From assembly GCA_946886065.1 (NCBI GenBank), contig CAMPHU010000001.1, positions 20,580 through 84,579 on the forward strand: a stretch of 64,000 nt of DNA, in the 5' to 3' direction. The position numbers were made by a program, and so were the translations under genes. Within the stretch, counting starts at the first letter, position 1, and each line of letters opens with the position of its first letter. Origin of the DNA: an uncultured Massilia sp. (GTDB taxonomy: Bacteria > Pseudomonadota > Gammaproteobacteria > Burkholderiales > Burkholderiaceae). The notes beneath the pieces are model-generated. The model had not been told where the DNA came from and searched no databases. It was given only the letters and a program-made list of their open reading frames with translations. Below are positions 50,459 to 58,017 of the stretch, one piece after another.

Positions 50459-51424
50459 ATGTCTTCCCTCTTCGCGGGCCGCCGCGCCTTTCTCGCGGCC
50501 GCCGCCGCGGCAGGCGCGGCGCCCCTCCTGGCCGGCCTGCCCGCGCAGGCGCGCGGCCGCATTCCTCCGCCGCTGGCAACGTTGCAGCTCGATACCGACC
50601 TGCTCCACGTTGCCTATCACGCGGCCGGGCCGGAAAGCGGCCGGCCCGTGGTGCTGGTCCACGACTTCAACTACGGCATCGACAGTTTCGCCGCCGTGGC
50701 GCCGCGGCTGGCGGCATTGGGCCACCGGGTGCTGGCGCCCTTCCTGCGCGGCCATGGCGGCACCCGCTTCAGGGACCAGGACACCCCACGTTCCGCCCAG
50801 CAGGCCGCCCTCGGCAAGGACCTGATCGACTTCATCGACGCCCTGCACTTCCCGGAAGCGGTCTTCGTGGGAATCGGCTGGGGCGCCCATGCCGCCTACG
50901 CCGCCAGCGTGGTGCGGCCGAGCCGGGTAGCGGGCCTCGTGCTGGCGGGCGCCGGCCGGGCCGGGCAGGCCGGCCCGTGGCACCAGTTCTATTTCGGCAC
51001 TGCTGCCGGAAACGCCGAACTGGAGGTCCACCGCGCCGACATCGCACGCGTGCTGTGGAAAAAGCATTCCCCGGCGACGCCGTTCGACGCACTGCGCTTC
51101 GAGCGCGCCGCGCACGGTTTCGACAACCCCGACCACGTCGCCATCCTGGCGCATGCCTACCGCCACCGGCAGGGCCAGGCCGAGGGCGATCCGCGCTACG
51201 CGGCCCTCGAACAGCGCTTCGCCTCCCCGCCGCCGGCCGCCATGCCGGCGATCGTCCTGCAGGGTGGCGCCAGCGCCGTCCCGCCGGCCACGGGCCTGCG
51301 GTTTTCCAGCTTCCACGCCTGGCGCGAGCTGCCCGGACGCGGCCACGACCTGGGGCTGGAAGCGCCGGATGCCGTCGCAGCGGCCGCCGCCGAGCTGATT
51401 GCCATGGCCAGGTGGCGCACCTGA
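50459..51424 (+). CDS. Tat-exported alpha/beta-hydrolase-fold protein lacking the nucleophile
   Basis: A 321-residue protein. N-terminus [20 protein letters not shown] with a twin arginine followed by FL, a probable Tat signal. The fold resembles haloperoxidase-type hydrolases: [15 protein letters not shown] and [10 protein letters not shown] fit, and a late His is present in [12 protein letters not shown]. The nucleophile elbow is [12 protein letters not shown], so position 140 is Gly where Ser or Asp is expected. It may be a pseudoenzyme or binding protein. It follows bufC by 14 bases with GAAGGAG upstream, so it is part of the bufferin operon. It is not a standard bufferin component. Confidence 0.82.
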   Translation: MSSLFAGRRAFLAAAAAAGAAPLLAGLPAQARGRIPPPLATLQLDTDLLHVAYHAAGPESGRPVVLVHDFNYGIDSFAAVAPRLAALGHRVLAPFLRGHGGTRFRDQDTPRSAQQAALGKDLIDFIDALHFPEAVFVGIGWGAHAAYAASVVRPSRVAGLVLAGAGRAGQAGPWHQFYFGTAAGNAELEVHRADIARVLWKKHSPATPFDALRFERAAHGFDNPDHVAILAHAYRHRQGQAEGDPRYAALEQRFASPPPAAMPAIVLQGGASAVPPATGLRFSSFHAWRELPGRGHDLGLEAPDAVAAAAAELIAMARWRT

Positions 51425-51455
51425 TGCGCTTGCACGATTTCACGGAGAACCAAGA

Positions 51456-51920
51456 ATGATCACTGCCTCCCTGCGCCGCGCCGAAGACGCGGCGGCGCGC
51501 CTGCTTCCCCCTTCGATCCTGCTGCTGGGCGCCCGCGCGGCGGCCGCCGCCGTGTTCTGGCGCGCCGGCCGCACCAAGGTCGAGGGCTTCTTCAGCCTGA
51601 AGGCATCGACCTACCAGCTGTTCGAGTTCGAATACCAGGTGCCGCTGCTGCCGCCGGAGCTCGCGGCCCAGCTGGCGACCGTGGCCGAGCACCTGTTCCC
51701 GATCCTGCTGGTGGCCGGACTGGCGACCCGCTTGTCGGCCCTCGGCCTGCTGGCCATGACGGCCGTGATCCAGCTGTTCGTGTATCCGGACGCCTGGCCC
51801 ACCCACCTGTCCTGGGCCGCCCTGCTGCTGCCGCTGGTGGCGCGCGGCGGCGGCGCGCTGTCGCTCGACCGCCTGCTGCTGCGGGCCGGCAGGGCGCGCG
51901 ACTCGTTACATGGTGTATGA
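51456..51920 (+). CDS. DoxX-family membrane protein
   Basis: A 154-residue protein with four membrane helices. Seen: [20 protein letters not shown] at TM1 end and [20 protein letters not shown], typical of DoxX proteins. DoxX members commonly accompany bufferin and MNIO operons and are suspected of a role in redox supply or export. CGGAG precedes the ATG. It is the last gene of the bufferin run. Confidence 0.9.
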   Translation: MITASLRRAEDAAARLLPPSILLLGARAAAAAVFWRAGRTKVEGFFSLKASTYQLFEFEYQVPLLPPELAAQLATVAEHLFPILLVAGLATRLSALGLLAMTAVIQLFVYPDAWPTHLSWAALLLPLVARGGGALSLDRLLLRAGRARDSLHGV

Positions 51921-52015
51921 ACTCTCTTGTGGCCCGGCCGGTTTATCGCGGCCGGGCCCGCATCTATAGTGTTCCCACCGCAGCCGCAATGTGTGCGGCA
52001 TCCAGGGAGGAAACC

Positions 52016-52705
52016 ATGAAACCGCATTCGACGTCCGTATGGCCGCCTTACCGCATGAACCTGATCTACGTCGCCGACCCGATCTGCTCCTGGTCCTACG
52101 GCTTCGGCAAGGAGCTGGCGGCGCTGCGCGCCATGCACCCTGAGCTGAGCCTGCACATCGTTACCGGCGGCTCGCACGCCGGCCGCGGCGCCGTCCTCGA
52201 CCTGCAAGGACGGCAAATGCGGCTGCGCCATTGGGAGCGGGTGCAGGCCAATACCGGCCTGCCTTTCGACCGCACGGCCTTCCTGGCGCGCGACCATATC
52301 GTCGACGATTCCGAGCCGGCCAGCCGCGCCTTCGTCGCCGCGCGCCGCCTGGCGCCCCAGGCGGACCTGCTGGCGGTACTGCGCCGACTGCAGCACGCCT
52401 TCTACGCCGAAGGCCGCGACATCGCCAGCGGACCGACATTGGCGGAGCTGGTCGTGGGGGAGCTGCAGGCCCAGGGGCTGGACATCGACACCCGGCGCTT
52501 CGAGGCCGAATGGCGCTCCGAAGGCGCGCTCATGGAAACCCGCGCCGACTTCCGCCTGGCGCGGATGCTGGGAGCGGACAACTTCCCCAGCCTGCTGCTC
52601 GACACCGGCAGGGGCATCGTCGAGATCAGCCCGGGCTATGCCGAGGCCGGCCTGCTGGACATGCGGCTGCGCGGCGTCATGGACGCCATGCCGCGCGTGG
52701 CCTAG
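52016..52705 (+). CDS. DsbA-family protein with CxxS instead of CxxC
   Basis: A 229-residue thioredoxin-fold protein of the COG3531/FrnE-like group. The usual motif is CSWCYGF; here it is DPICSWSYGF, so C24 stays and the second cysteine is S27. Such a monothiol site can trap or isomerise but cannot carry out full dithiol exchange. The last part has the cis-proline region DNFPSLLLD. No signal peptide is seen, so it is cytosolic. AGGGAGGAA precedes the start. It lies after the bufferin operon (95 bases) and its 3' end overlaps the CGNR gene by 4 bases. Confidence 0.84.
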   Translation: MKPHSTSVWPPYRMNLIYVADPICSWSYGFGKELAALRAMHPELSLHIVTGGSHAGRGAVLDLQGRQMRLRHWERVQANTGLPFDRTAFLARDHIVDDSEPASRAFVAARRLAPQADLLAVLRRLQHAFYAEGRDIASGPTLAELVVGELQAQGLDIDTRRFEAEWRSEGALMETRADFRLARMLGADNFPSLLLDTGRGIVEISPGYAEAGLLDMRLRGVMDAMPRVA

Positions 52706-53259
52706 GCAGTGGCCTTGCGCTTGCGGAAGGTCGCCACCTTGTGGCGGTTGCCGCACAAGGCCATGCTGCACCAGCGGCGCTGGTGCGATTTCGACTTGTC
52801 CAGGAACCACAAGGTGCAGGCCGGGTTCTCGCAGCGCTTGACCAGCTCGAACCTGCTCTCGCTCAGCAGCTGGGCCGCCGCCTCGGCCACGGGCGCCAGC
52901 AGTGCATCCTGTGCGTCGCCCAGGTAGCGGATCTTCAGGCGCGCTTGGCCCTCTTCCTCGCGCAGCACCAGCTGGCGCGGCGCGCGCGCCAGCAAGGCAT
53001 TGAGCAGGGCAAGGTCGGGCACGGCGCCGTCCTTGCGCTGCGCAAGCAGTTGGCGCAACTGCTCGCGCAAGACGCGGGAAGCCGCCAGCAGTCCCGGCGG
53101 CGCCTTCGCGGGCAGCTCGACCGCAGGCGGCACGGCAGCGTGCAGCCAGGCCAGCACCTCCCCGTCGCTGCGCCAGCGCTCGACTTGTTCGCCGTCGAGC
53201 GTCATCACCGTATTCATCAGGTCCAGCGCGGGATGATCCCCGTACAGCTCGATGTCCAT
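52702..53259 (-). CDS. CGNR-zinc-finger transcriptional regulator (ABATE domain)
   Basis: A 185-residue regulator. The N-terminal ABATE-type domain starts YGDHPALDLMNTV; the C-terminal zinc finger has CENPACTLWFLDKSKSHQRR followed by WCSMALCGNRHKV, with four cysteines and the CGNR signature. Such proteins act as stress-responsive repressors. AAGGAGGGAG lies before the chosen start. It diverges from an alpha/beta hydrolase gene over 121 bases with GGTTAC repeats, so it probably regulates that gene and itself. Confidence 0.9.
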   Translation of the reverse strand: MDIELYGDHPALDLMNTVMTLDGEQVERWRSDGEVLAWLHAAVPPAVELPAKAPPGLLAASRVLREQLRQLLAQRKDGAVPDLALLNALLARAPRQLVLREEEGQARLKIRYLGDAQDALLAPVAEAAAQLLSESRFELVKRCENPACTLWFLDKSKSHQRRWCSMALCGNRHKVATFRKRKATA

Positions 53260-53270
53260 CGCTCCCTCCT

Positions 53271-53336
53271 TGAGGTAACCCCTAAAAATCACTTGACAGG
53301 TTACAAAATAGGCGTAGCCTATTCTCCGTAACCTGT
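53271..53336. promoter_or_regulatory. GGTTAC operator cluster between the CGNR and hydrolase genes
   Basis: ACAGGTTAC (53296-53304) and GTAACCTGT (53328-53336) form a perfect 9-bp inverted repeat with a nested ATAGGC / GCCTAT pair in between. A further GGTAACC lies at 53274-53280 next to the CGNR ribosome site. TTGACA at 53293-53298 may be a -35 element for the hydrolase gene. The CGNR protein is the likely ligand. Confidence 0.6.
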
Positions 53337-53380
53337 AAAACTTATTTTATCAGGTTTCATCAACCTTCAAGGAGAACCTC

Positions 53381-54262
53381 ATGTCGCATCCCAGCACCCC
53401 CATCCGCGCCGGCTTCCATTCCGTCGAGGCCGACGGCGTCAAGCTGTTCTACCGCGAGGCAGGTCCGCAGGACGCTCCGGTCATGCTCCTGCTGCACGGC
53501 TTCCCGTCCTCGTCCCATATGTTCCGCGACCTGATTCCGCTGCTGGCCACCCGCTACCGCGTCATCGCGCCCGACCTGCCCGGCTTCGGCTTCACCGAGG
53601 TCCCGGCCGAGCGCAACTACGCCTATACCTTCGACAGCCTGGCGCTGACGATGGAAGCCTTCGTCGATGCGCTCCAGCTCAAGCAATACGCGCTCTACGT
53701 CTTCGACTACGGCGCGCCCACCGGCCTGCGCCTGGCCGCCGCCCATCCGGAACGCGTGACGGCCCTGGTTTCCCAGAACGGCAACGCCTATCTCGAAGGC
53801 CTGGGCGACGCCTGGGCGCCGCTCAGGCAATACTGGGCCGATCCGAGCCTGGAAAACCGCGAGACGATCCGCGGCTTCCTGAGCCTCGATGCGACCAGGT
53901 GGCAGTACGTGCATGGCGTGGCCGATCCCGCCAGCGTGGCGCCGGAAGCCTATCACCTCGACGCCGCCCTGATGCAGCGCCCGGGCAACCAGGACATCCA
54001 GCTCGACCTGTTCCTGGACTATGCGAACAACCTGGAGCAATACCCGCGCTTCCAGCACTTCTTCCGCACGGCCCAGGTGCCGACCCTGGCCATCTGGGGC
54101 AAGCACGACCCCTTCTTCATTCCGCCGGGCGCCGAGGCCTTCCGCCGCGACAATCCGAACGCCGTGGTGCAGCTGCTCGACACCGGCCATTTCGCGCTCG
54201 AGACCCATGTCGAGGTGATCGCGGCCGAGATCCACAAGCTGCTGGCGCGCGCAGCCCGCTGA
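53381..54262 (+). CDS. Alpha/beta hydrolase, dehalogenase/epoxide-hydrolase type
   Basis: A 293-residue hydrolase with an Asp nucleophile: the elbow is YVFDYGAPTG (D109). Other elements are LLLHGFPSSSHMFRDL, PDLPGFGFTE, a cap domain after residue 130 and a final DTGHFALETHVEV with the His. Asp-type members split C-halogen or epoxide bonds. The substrate is unknown. AAGGAG precedes the start. It is divergent from the CGNR regulator and lies next to other electrophile-linked genes. Confidence 0.87.
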   Translation: MSHPSTPIRAGFHSVEADGVKLFYREAGPQDAPVMLLLHGFPSSSHMFRDLIPLLATRYRVIAPDLPGFGFTEVPAERNYAYTFDSLALTMEAFVDALQLKQYALYVFDYGAPTGLRLAAAHPERVTALVSQNGNAYLEGLGDAWAPLRQYWADPSLENRETIRGFLSLDATRWQYVHGVADPASVAPEAYHLDAALMQRPGNQDIQLDLFLDYANNLEQYPRFQHFFRTAQVPTLAIWGKHDPFFIPPGAEAFRRDNPNAVVQLLDTGHFALETHVEVIAAEIHKLLARAAR

Positions 54263-54276
54263 TCTTCCCCGGCTTC

Positions 54277-54702
54277 CTACCTGGCCAGCACCACGATGGG
54301 TTTGCCCTTCTCGACCAGGTAGGTCGCCAGCTCGGCCGCGTGGCCGGCGCCGGGATTCCTGGCGGCGTGCACCGTGCCCGCCGGGAGGAACAGCGACTCG
54401 CCGGCCTTGAGCACGACCGGCTTGCCTTCCACTTCATACTCGACCGTCCCTTCCAGCACATAGGCGATTTCGACGCCCGGGTGCGAATGCCGCGGGAACG
54501 ACGCGCCGGGGCCGAAATCGACGCGGACCTGGACGGCTTCGCGCTTGGCATCGAGATCCTTGCGCACGACTTCGGTGCGGCCGATGCCGTTGGCGTCGAG
54601 TTTTTGCGCCTGCGCGGGAATCGAGGCCGCCGTTGCAGCAAATGCGGCGGCGGCGCCGATGGTGGCGAGGACGCGCTTGCGGGTGGATGGCGATGCTTGC
54701 AT
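54277..54702 (-). CDS. Exported cupin-domain protein
   Basis: A 141-residue protein with an N-terminal basic then hydrophobic stretch (TRKRVLATIGAAAAFAATAA, ending PAQAQ), a probable signal peptide, followed by one cupin fold. The metal motifs are FPRHSHPGVEIAYVLEGTVE and the second motif PAGTVHAARNPG. Function unknown. It lies downstream of the LysR-linked genes on the same strand, but the 166-base gap before it has a cluster of TGTRTCC half-sites, so it probably has its own regulation. Confidence 0.86.
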   Translation of the reverse strand: MQASPSTRKRVLATIGAAAAFAATAASIPAQAQKLDANGIGRTEVVRKDLDAKREAVQVRVDFGPGASFPRHSHPGVEIAYVLEGTVEYEVEGKPVVLKAGESLFLPAGTVHAARNPGAGHAAELATYLVEKGKPIVVLAR

Positions 54703-54782
54703 GTGGTTTCTCCTTGGATGGGCCGGGCCGCGCGCCGGGATGGCGCGCGCCGAAGGCCGACGCTGTGATTAGACAGCGCCGG

Positions 54783-54859
54783 TGTATCCGCCACATGTTG
54801 GTTTGTGTCCTGGAGCGAGGCTTGTGTATCCGGACGCCTGTCATACACATGCGGATACA
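54783..54859. promoter_or_regulatory. Cupin-gene control region: five TGTRTCC half-sites
   Basis: Plus-strand half-sites TGTATCCG (54783), TGTGTCC (54804) and TGTATCCGG (54825) begin exactly 21 bases apart, two helical turns. Two more lie on the minus strand: TGTATCCG (54859-54852) and TGTGTATG (54849-54842), 10 bases apart. The cluster lies 81-157 bases upstream of the cupin start. Confidence 0.65.
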
Positions 54860-54868
54860 AATCCCCTG

Positions 54869-55237
54869 TCAGGCTGGCGGCGGCTCGGTGAAGGTCTTGT
54901 TGACGATGCGCCAGCGTCCGTCCTGTCGCAGCAGCGACAGCACATTGTAGTAATCGTGGCCGAGCGCGGGGACGTGGACGCGCGCGACCGCCAGGTCATG
55001 CATGAGGTCGAGCGCAAGCAGCTGCATGCGGAAGCGCTCGCCCCGCGCCTGCGGGGACTGGCGCCGCGCCACCCCGTCCAGGTAGGCGTCCAGTCCCTTG
55101 TGGTAAGGCTCCCCGCCCGGCTGCGCGAACAGCGCCGCCTGCGGGTGGAACACGCTGCGCAGCAGCGCCACGTCGCCCGTGTACAAGCCCCGGAAGTAAT
55201 CCTCCAGCAGCTTGGCGATGGCCCGGTGCTCGTCCAT
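54869..55237 (-). CDS. NTF2-like (lumazine-binding/SnoaL-type) protein
   Basis: A 122-residue cone-shaped fold protein: LLEDYFRGLYTGDVALLRSV at the N-terminus and a C-terminal DGRWRIVNKTFTEPPPA strand pair are typical of nuclear-transport-factor-2-like small proteins. These are binding proteins or small isomerases. It follows the flavodoxin-like gene by 12 bases, so it is in the same unit. Confidence 0.84.
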   Translation of the reverse strand: MDEHRAIAKLLEDYFRGLYTGDVALLRSVFHPQAALFAQPGGEPYHKGLDAYLDGVARRQSPQARGERFRMQLLALDLMHDLAVARVHVPALGHDYYNVLSLLRQDGRWRIVNKTFTEPPPA

Positions 55238-55249
55238 GGCTGCCGTGGC

Positions 55250-55804
55250 TCAGGCCAGCCGCGCGACGGTGGCGCGCAGGCGGCGGCCGAACAGGGTGGC
55301 TGTCTGGATGTCGCCTTCCACCATCTCGTCGGTCGAGGCGTCGGACGGCGTGGCCGTGGCCAGGCCCGCGAACGAGGACAGGTAGTTGACGTCGTCGCGC
55401 CGGGCGGATTTCGCATTGCTCGGCATCAGGCCGGTGCCGACCCAGACCATGCCATGCTGCTGCGCCAGCGTGAACATGGTGTACAGCGTGGTCTGCTTGT
55501 CGCCGGCGACCGAGGCCGAATTGGTGAAGGCGGCGCCCAGCTTGTCCTTCCAGCCCTGGCGCGCCCAGACCGCGGAACTGGCGTCGGCGAACTTCTTGAA
55601 CTGCCAGCTGACGTTGCCCATGTAGGTGGGCGAACCGAAGACGATGGCGTCGGCCGCCTCCAGCGCTTCCCACCCGCCTTGCGGGAGGGCGCCGTCGGCG
55701 TCGATGGCCAGCAGGCGCCCGCCGCTGCCTTCGGCCACGGCTTCGGCGATCTTGCGGGTGTGTCCATAACCGCTGTGGAACACGATGACGATGGATTTGT
55801 TCAT
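55250..55804 (-). CDS. Flavodoxin-family NAD(P)H:quinone oxidoreductase-like protein
   Basis: A 184-residue FMN protein. Seen: the phosphate loop VFHSGYGHTRKIAEAVAEGS, and FGSPTYMGNVSWQFKKFADA, which flanks the flavin, plus the 100s loop WKDKLGAAFTNSASVAGDKQ. It resembles WrbA-type quinone reductases. It probably performs two-electron quinone or electrophile reduction. It lies between the tautomerase and NTF2-like genes in one unit. Confidence 0.88.
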   Translation of the reverse strand: MNKSIVIVFHSGYGHTRKIAEAVAEGSGGRLLAIDADGALPQGGWEALEAADAIVFGSPTYMGNVSWQFKKFADASSAVWARQGWKDKLGAAFTNSASVAGDKQTTLYTMFTLAQQHGMVWVGTGLMPSNAKSARRDDVNYLSSFAGLATATPSDASTDEMVEGDIQTATLFGRRLRATVARLA

Positions 55805-55854
55805 GATATTGATTCCTTGCGTGATGGCCCGGATGCGATCCGGGCCTGTGATGT

Positions 55855-56067
55855 TTACTTCGCGGCGGCCTGGCGGCGGCGACGCACGGTCACCATTTCG
55901 CCGCCATGGCCCCAGTTGTCGGTATCGACTTCGTCGATGACGACGAAGGTCGATTCGGGGTCCTTGCCGAGGATGTCGACCATCAGGCCGGTGGCGCCGG
56001 CGATGATCTTTTCCTTCTGCTCGCGGGTGACGCCTTCGTCGGTCACCTGTACCAGGATGTAGGGCAT
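55855..56067 (-). CDS. 4-oxalocrotonate tautomerase family protein
   Basis: A 70-residue tautomerase. After loss of Met, Pro1 acts as the catalytic base (PYILVQVTDEGVTREQKEKI). The signature end DNWGHGGEMVTVRRRR is typical of the subgroup found with flavodoxin-like and SDR genes. It probably isomerises an unsaturated keto acid or handles an electrophile; the substrate is unknown. Confidence 0.92.
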   Translation of the reverse strand: MPYILVQVTDEGVTREQKEKIIAGATGLMVDILGKDPESTFVVIDEVDTDNWGHGGEMVTVRRRRQAAAK

Positions 56068-56099
56068 GATGGGCTCCTTGATGCGTTGGATGGGAAGGA

Positions 56100-56837
56100 T
56101 TACCAGACGCCGGCCGTCGCGCCGCCGTCGACGCTGAGCACGACGCCGGTGGTGAAGCTGGCGTCGGTCAGGTACAGCACGGCGTCGACGATGTCCTTGA
56201 CGCTGCCGTACTGGCCGGTCGGCTGCAGGCCCTTGAGGAACTCGCCGCTGCCTTCGGCGTGCAGGGGCGTATCGATGATCCCCGGCGCGACCGCGCTCAC
56301 CTTCACGTTGTGCGGCGCCAGCTCCAGCGCCAGCGCACGGGTCGCGCTGTTCAGGCCGCCCTTCACCAGCACCGGCAGCACCGCCGGCAGCTTGGCCGTC
56401 GGCTGGATCGCCACGCTGGCCGTGATATTCACGATATGGCCGGCCTTGTTCGCCGCCATGTGCATGGCCGCCTGCTGGGACGGATAGAAGAAGCCCTTGA
56501 GGTTGGTCGCGACCAGCCGGTCGATGTCCTCCGGCGTGTAGTCGGCGAAGGGCTTGGCGATGAAGATGCCGGCATTGTTGACCAGCACATCGACCTTGCC
56601 GAAGCGCGCGAACGCCACGTCGAACAGGTCCTGGGCGGTCTGCGCTTCGGCGATGTCGCCGGCGACGCCGACGAAGCCGGCCGGGTGGCCCAGCTGGGCG
56701 GCGGCCTGGTCGAGGCGCGCGGCGCTGCGGGCATTGCCCACGACGTTGTCGCCGCGTTCCAGGAAGGCGGCCGCCAGCGCCAGGCCGATGCCGCTCGAAG
56801 CACCGGTAATGACGACGGTACGAGGTTGCTTGCTCAT
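56100..56837 (-). CDS. Short-chain dehydrogenase/reductase
   Basis: A 245-residue Rossmann-fold oxidoreductase. Seen: the cofactor motif VVITGASSGIGLALAAAFLE, VNNAGIFIAKPF, the catalytic serine region HIVNITASVAIQP, where the usual YxxxK is not apparent: after the serine the sequence reads LPVLVKGGLNSATRALALEL, so the Tyr may be replaced while the Lys is present. VAPGIIDTPLH follows. It may be an atypical SDR. It is downstream of the LysR gene, in the same orientation. Confidence 0.85.
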   Translation of the reverse strand: MSKQPRTVVITGASSGIGLALAAAFLERGDNVVGNARSAARLDQAAAQLGHPAGFVGVAGDIAEAQTAQDLFDVAFARFGKVDVLVNNAGIFIAKPFADYTPEDIDRLVATNLKGFFYPSQQAAMHMAANKAGHIVNITASVAIQPTAKLPAVLPVLVKGGLNSATRALALELAPHNVKVSAVAPGIIDTPLHAEGSGEFLKGLQPTGQYGSVKDIVDAVLYLTDASFTTGVVLSVDGGATAGVW

Positions 56838-56954
56838 GATGTGGTCCTTTCCGTGAGAGGAGGAGTCACCTGCGGCCGGTGCCGCAGCGTGTCGTCCATG
56901 GCGCTTACTGTAGGCAGTTGCGGCGGCCGGAAAAAGATGGAGCAGAGCAATACA

Positions 56955-56964
56955 ATCGATACAT
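56955..56964. promoter_or_regulatory. Possible LysR site before the SDR gene
   Basis: ATCGATACAT (56955-56964), next to the palindrome TACATCATGTA, lies about 120 bases upstream of the SDR start. The same 10-mer overlaps the start of the LysR gene at 57957-57966. A shared binding site for the adjacent LysR protein is possible. Confidence 0.4.
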
Positions 56965-57013
56965 CATGTAATGAATCGAGGCGCCGCCCGGCGCCTTGGG
57001 ACGATGGCGGGGA

Positions 57014-57958
57014 TCAGCGCGGAGCGCGCGGCTTGCGCCAGCCGGGCGTCGCGCGCAGCTGCTCGACCAGGAAGTCGACGAAGGCGCGCACGCGCAAGGG
57101 GATATGGCGGGCGTGGGGATAGATCAGGCAGAACGGACGCGAGCGCCCGCCGTATTGGGACAGTACTTCCACCAGCCGGCCTGCCTTCAGGTCCGCATCG
57201 ACGATGAAACGATAGGTCTGGAACAGGCCGCCGCCCGCGCGCGCGAGGGTGACGGCGCCCAGGATGTCCTCCGCACATCCGTACAGGCCGGTGGTCGCGA
57301 GGTCGATGTCTTCGCCGCCGTCGGCGAACAGCCAGGGAATGGTGCGTCCGGTGCTCGGCAGGGCGAACTGGATGCAGTTGTGCTTGTGCAGTTCGTGGGG
57401 ATTGGCCGGCGTGCCGGCGCGCCGCAGGTAATCGGGCGTGCCGACCACCACCAGTTCCGCGTCTTCCAGCGTGCGCGAGATCATGGTCGAATCGGCCGGC
57501 GCACGGCCGCGGATGGCGAGGTCGAAGCCTTCGTCGACGAAATCGATATTGCGGTTGGAGAGGTGGAATTCGATTTTGACGTCGGGATAGCGCTGCGAGA
57601 AGGCCGGCAGCAGCGGCAGCACGCGGTAATGCCCGTAGGGCGTCGGCATGCTGATGCGCAGCACGCCCGAGGGCGCGCTCTGGCGCCCCGTCACCAGGCG
57701 CTCCGCCTCCACCAGCTGGTTGAGTGCGGCGCGGCACTGCTCGTAGTATTCGCGGCCGGCGTCGGTGAGGTTCAGGGTGCGGGTGGTGCGTACGAACAGG
57801 CGCACCCCCAGGCGCGCTTCCAGGCGCGAGATGGCGCGGCTCACCGCGGCTGGCGTGATGGCCGCCGCCGAAGCGGCGGCGGTAAAGCTGCCCAGTTCGG
57901 CCGTGGAGCAGAACAGCTCGATGCTGCCCAGGAGGATGTCGTCGAATTGGCGGCTCAT
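57014..57958 (-). CDS. LysR-family transcriptional regulator
   Basis: A 314-residue LysR protein. N-terminal HTH in ELFCSTAELGSFTAAASAAA with AISRLEARLGVRLFVRTTRT, then a two-lobed effector domain (GVLRISMPTPYGHYRVLPLL, DLAIRGRAPADSTMISR). It lies upstream of the SDR gene on the same strand, with a 176-base gap that gives room for a promoter it could control. The effector is unknown; the linked genes point to quinones or other electrophiles. Confidence 0.94.
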   Translation of the reverse strand: MSRQFDDILLGSIELFCSTAELGSFTAAASAAAITPAAVSRAISRLEARLGVRLFVRTTRTLNLTDAGREYYEQCRAALNQLVEAERLVTGRQSAPSGVLRISMPTPYGHYRVLPLLPAFSQRYPDVKIEFHLSNRNIDFVDEGFDLAIRGRAPADSTMISRTLEDAELVVVGTPDYLRRAGTPANPHELHKHNCIQFALPSTGRTIPWLFADGGEDIDLATTGLYGCAEDILGAVTLARAGGGLFQTYRFIVDADLKAGRLVEVLSQYGGRSRPFCLIYPHARHIPLRVRAFVDFLVEQLRATPGWRKPRAPR

Positions 57959-58017
57959 CGATACATATCAGCGGTTCATGCCATGGTGTCCATGCTGCCG
58001 ATGATACCCGCCCGTGC

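Noticed and set aside
48183..51920. Bacteriocin cluster
   Set aside because: The DUF2282, DUF692, DUF2063 and DoxX set matches bufferin metallophore operons; no immunity or dedicated export gene is present.
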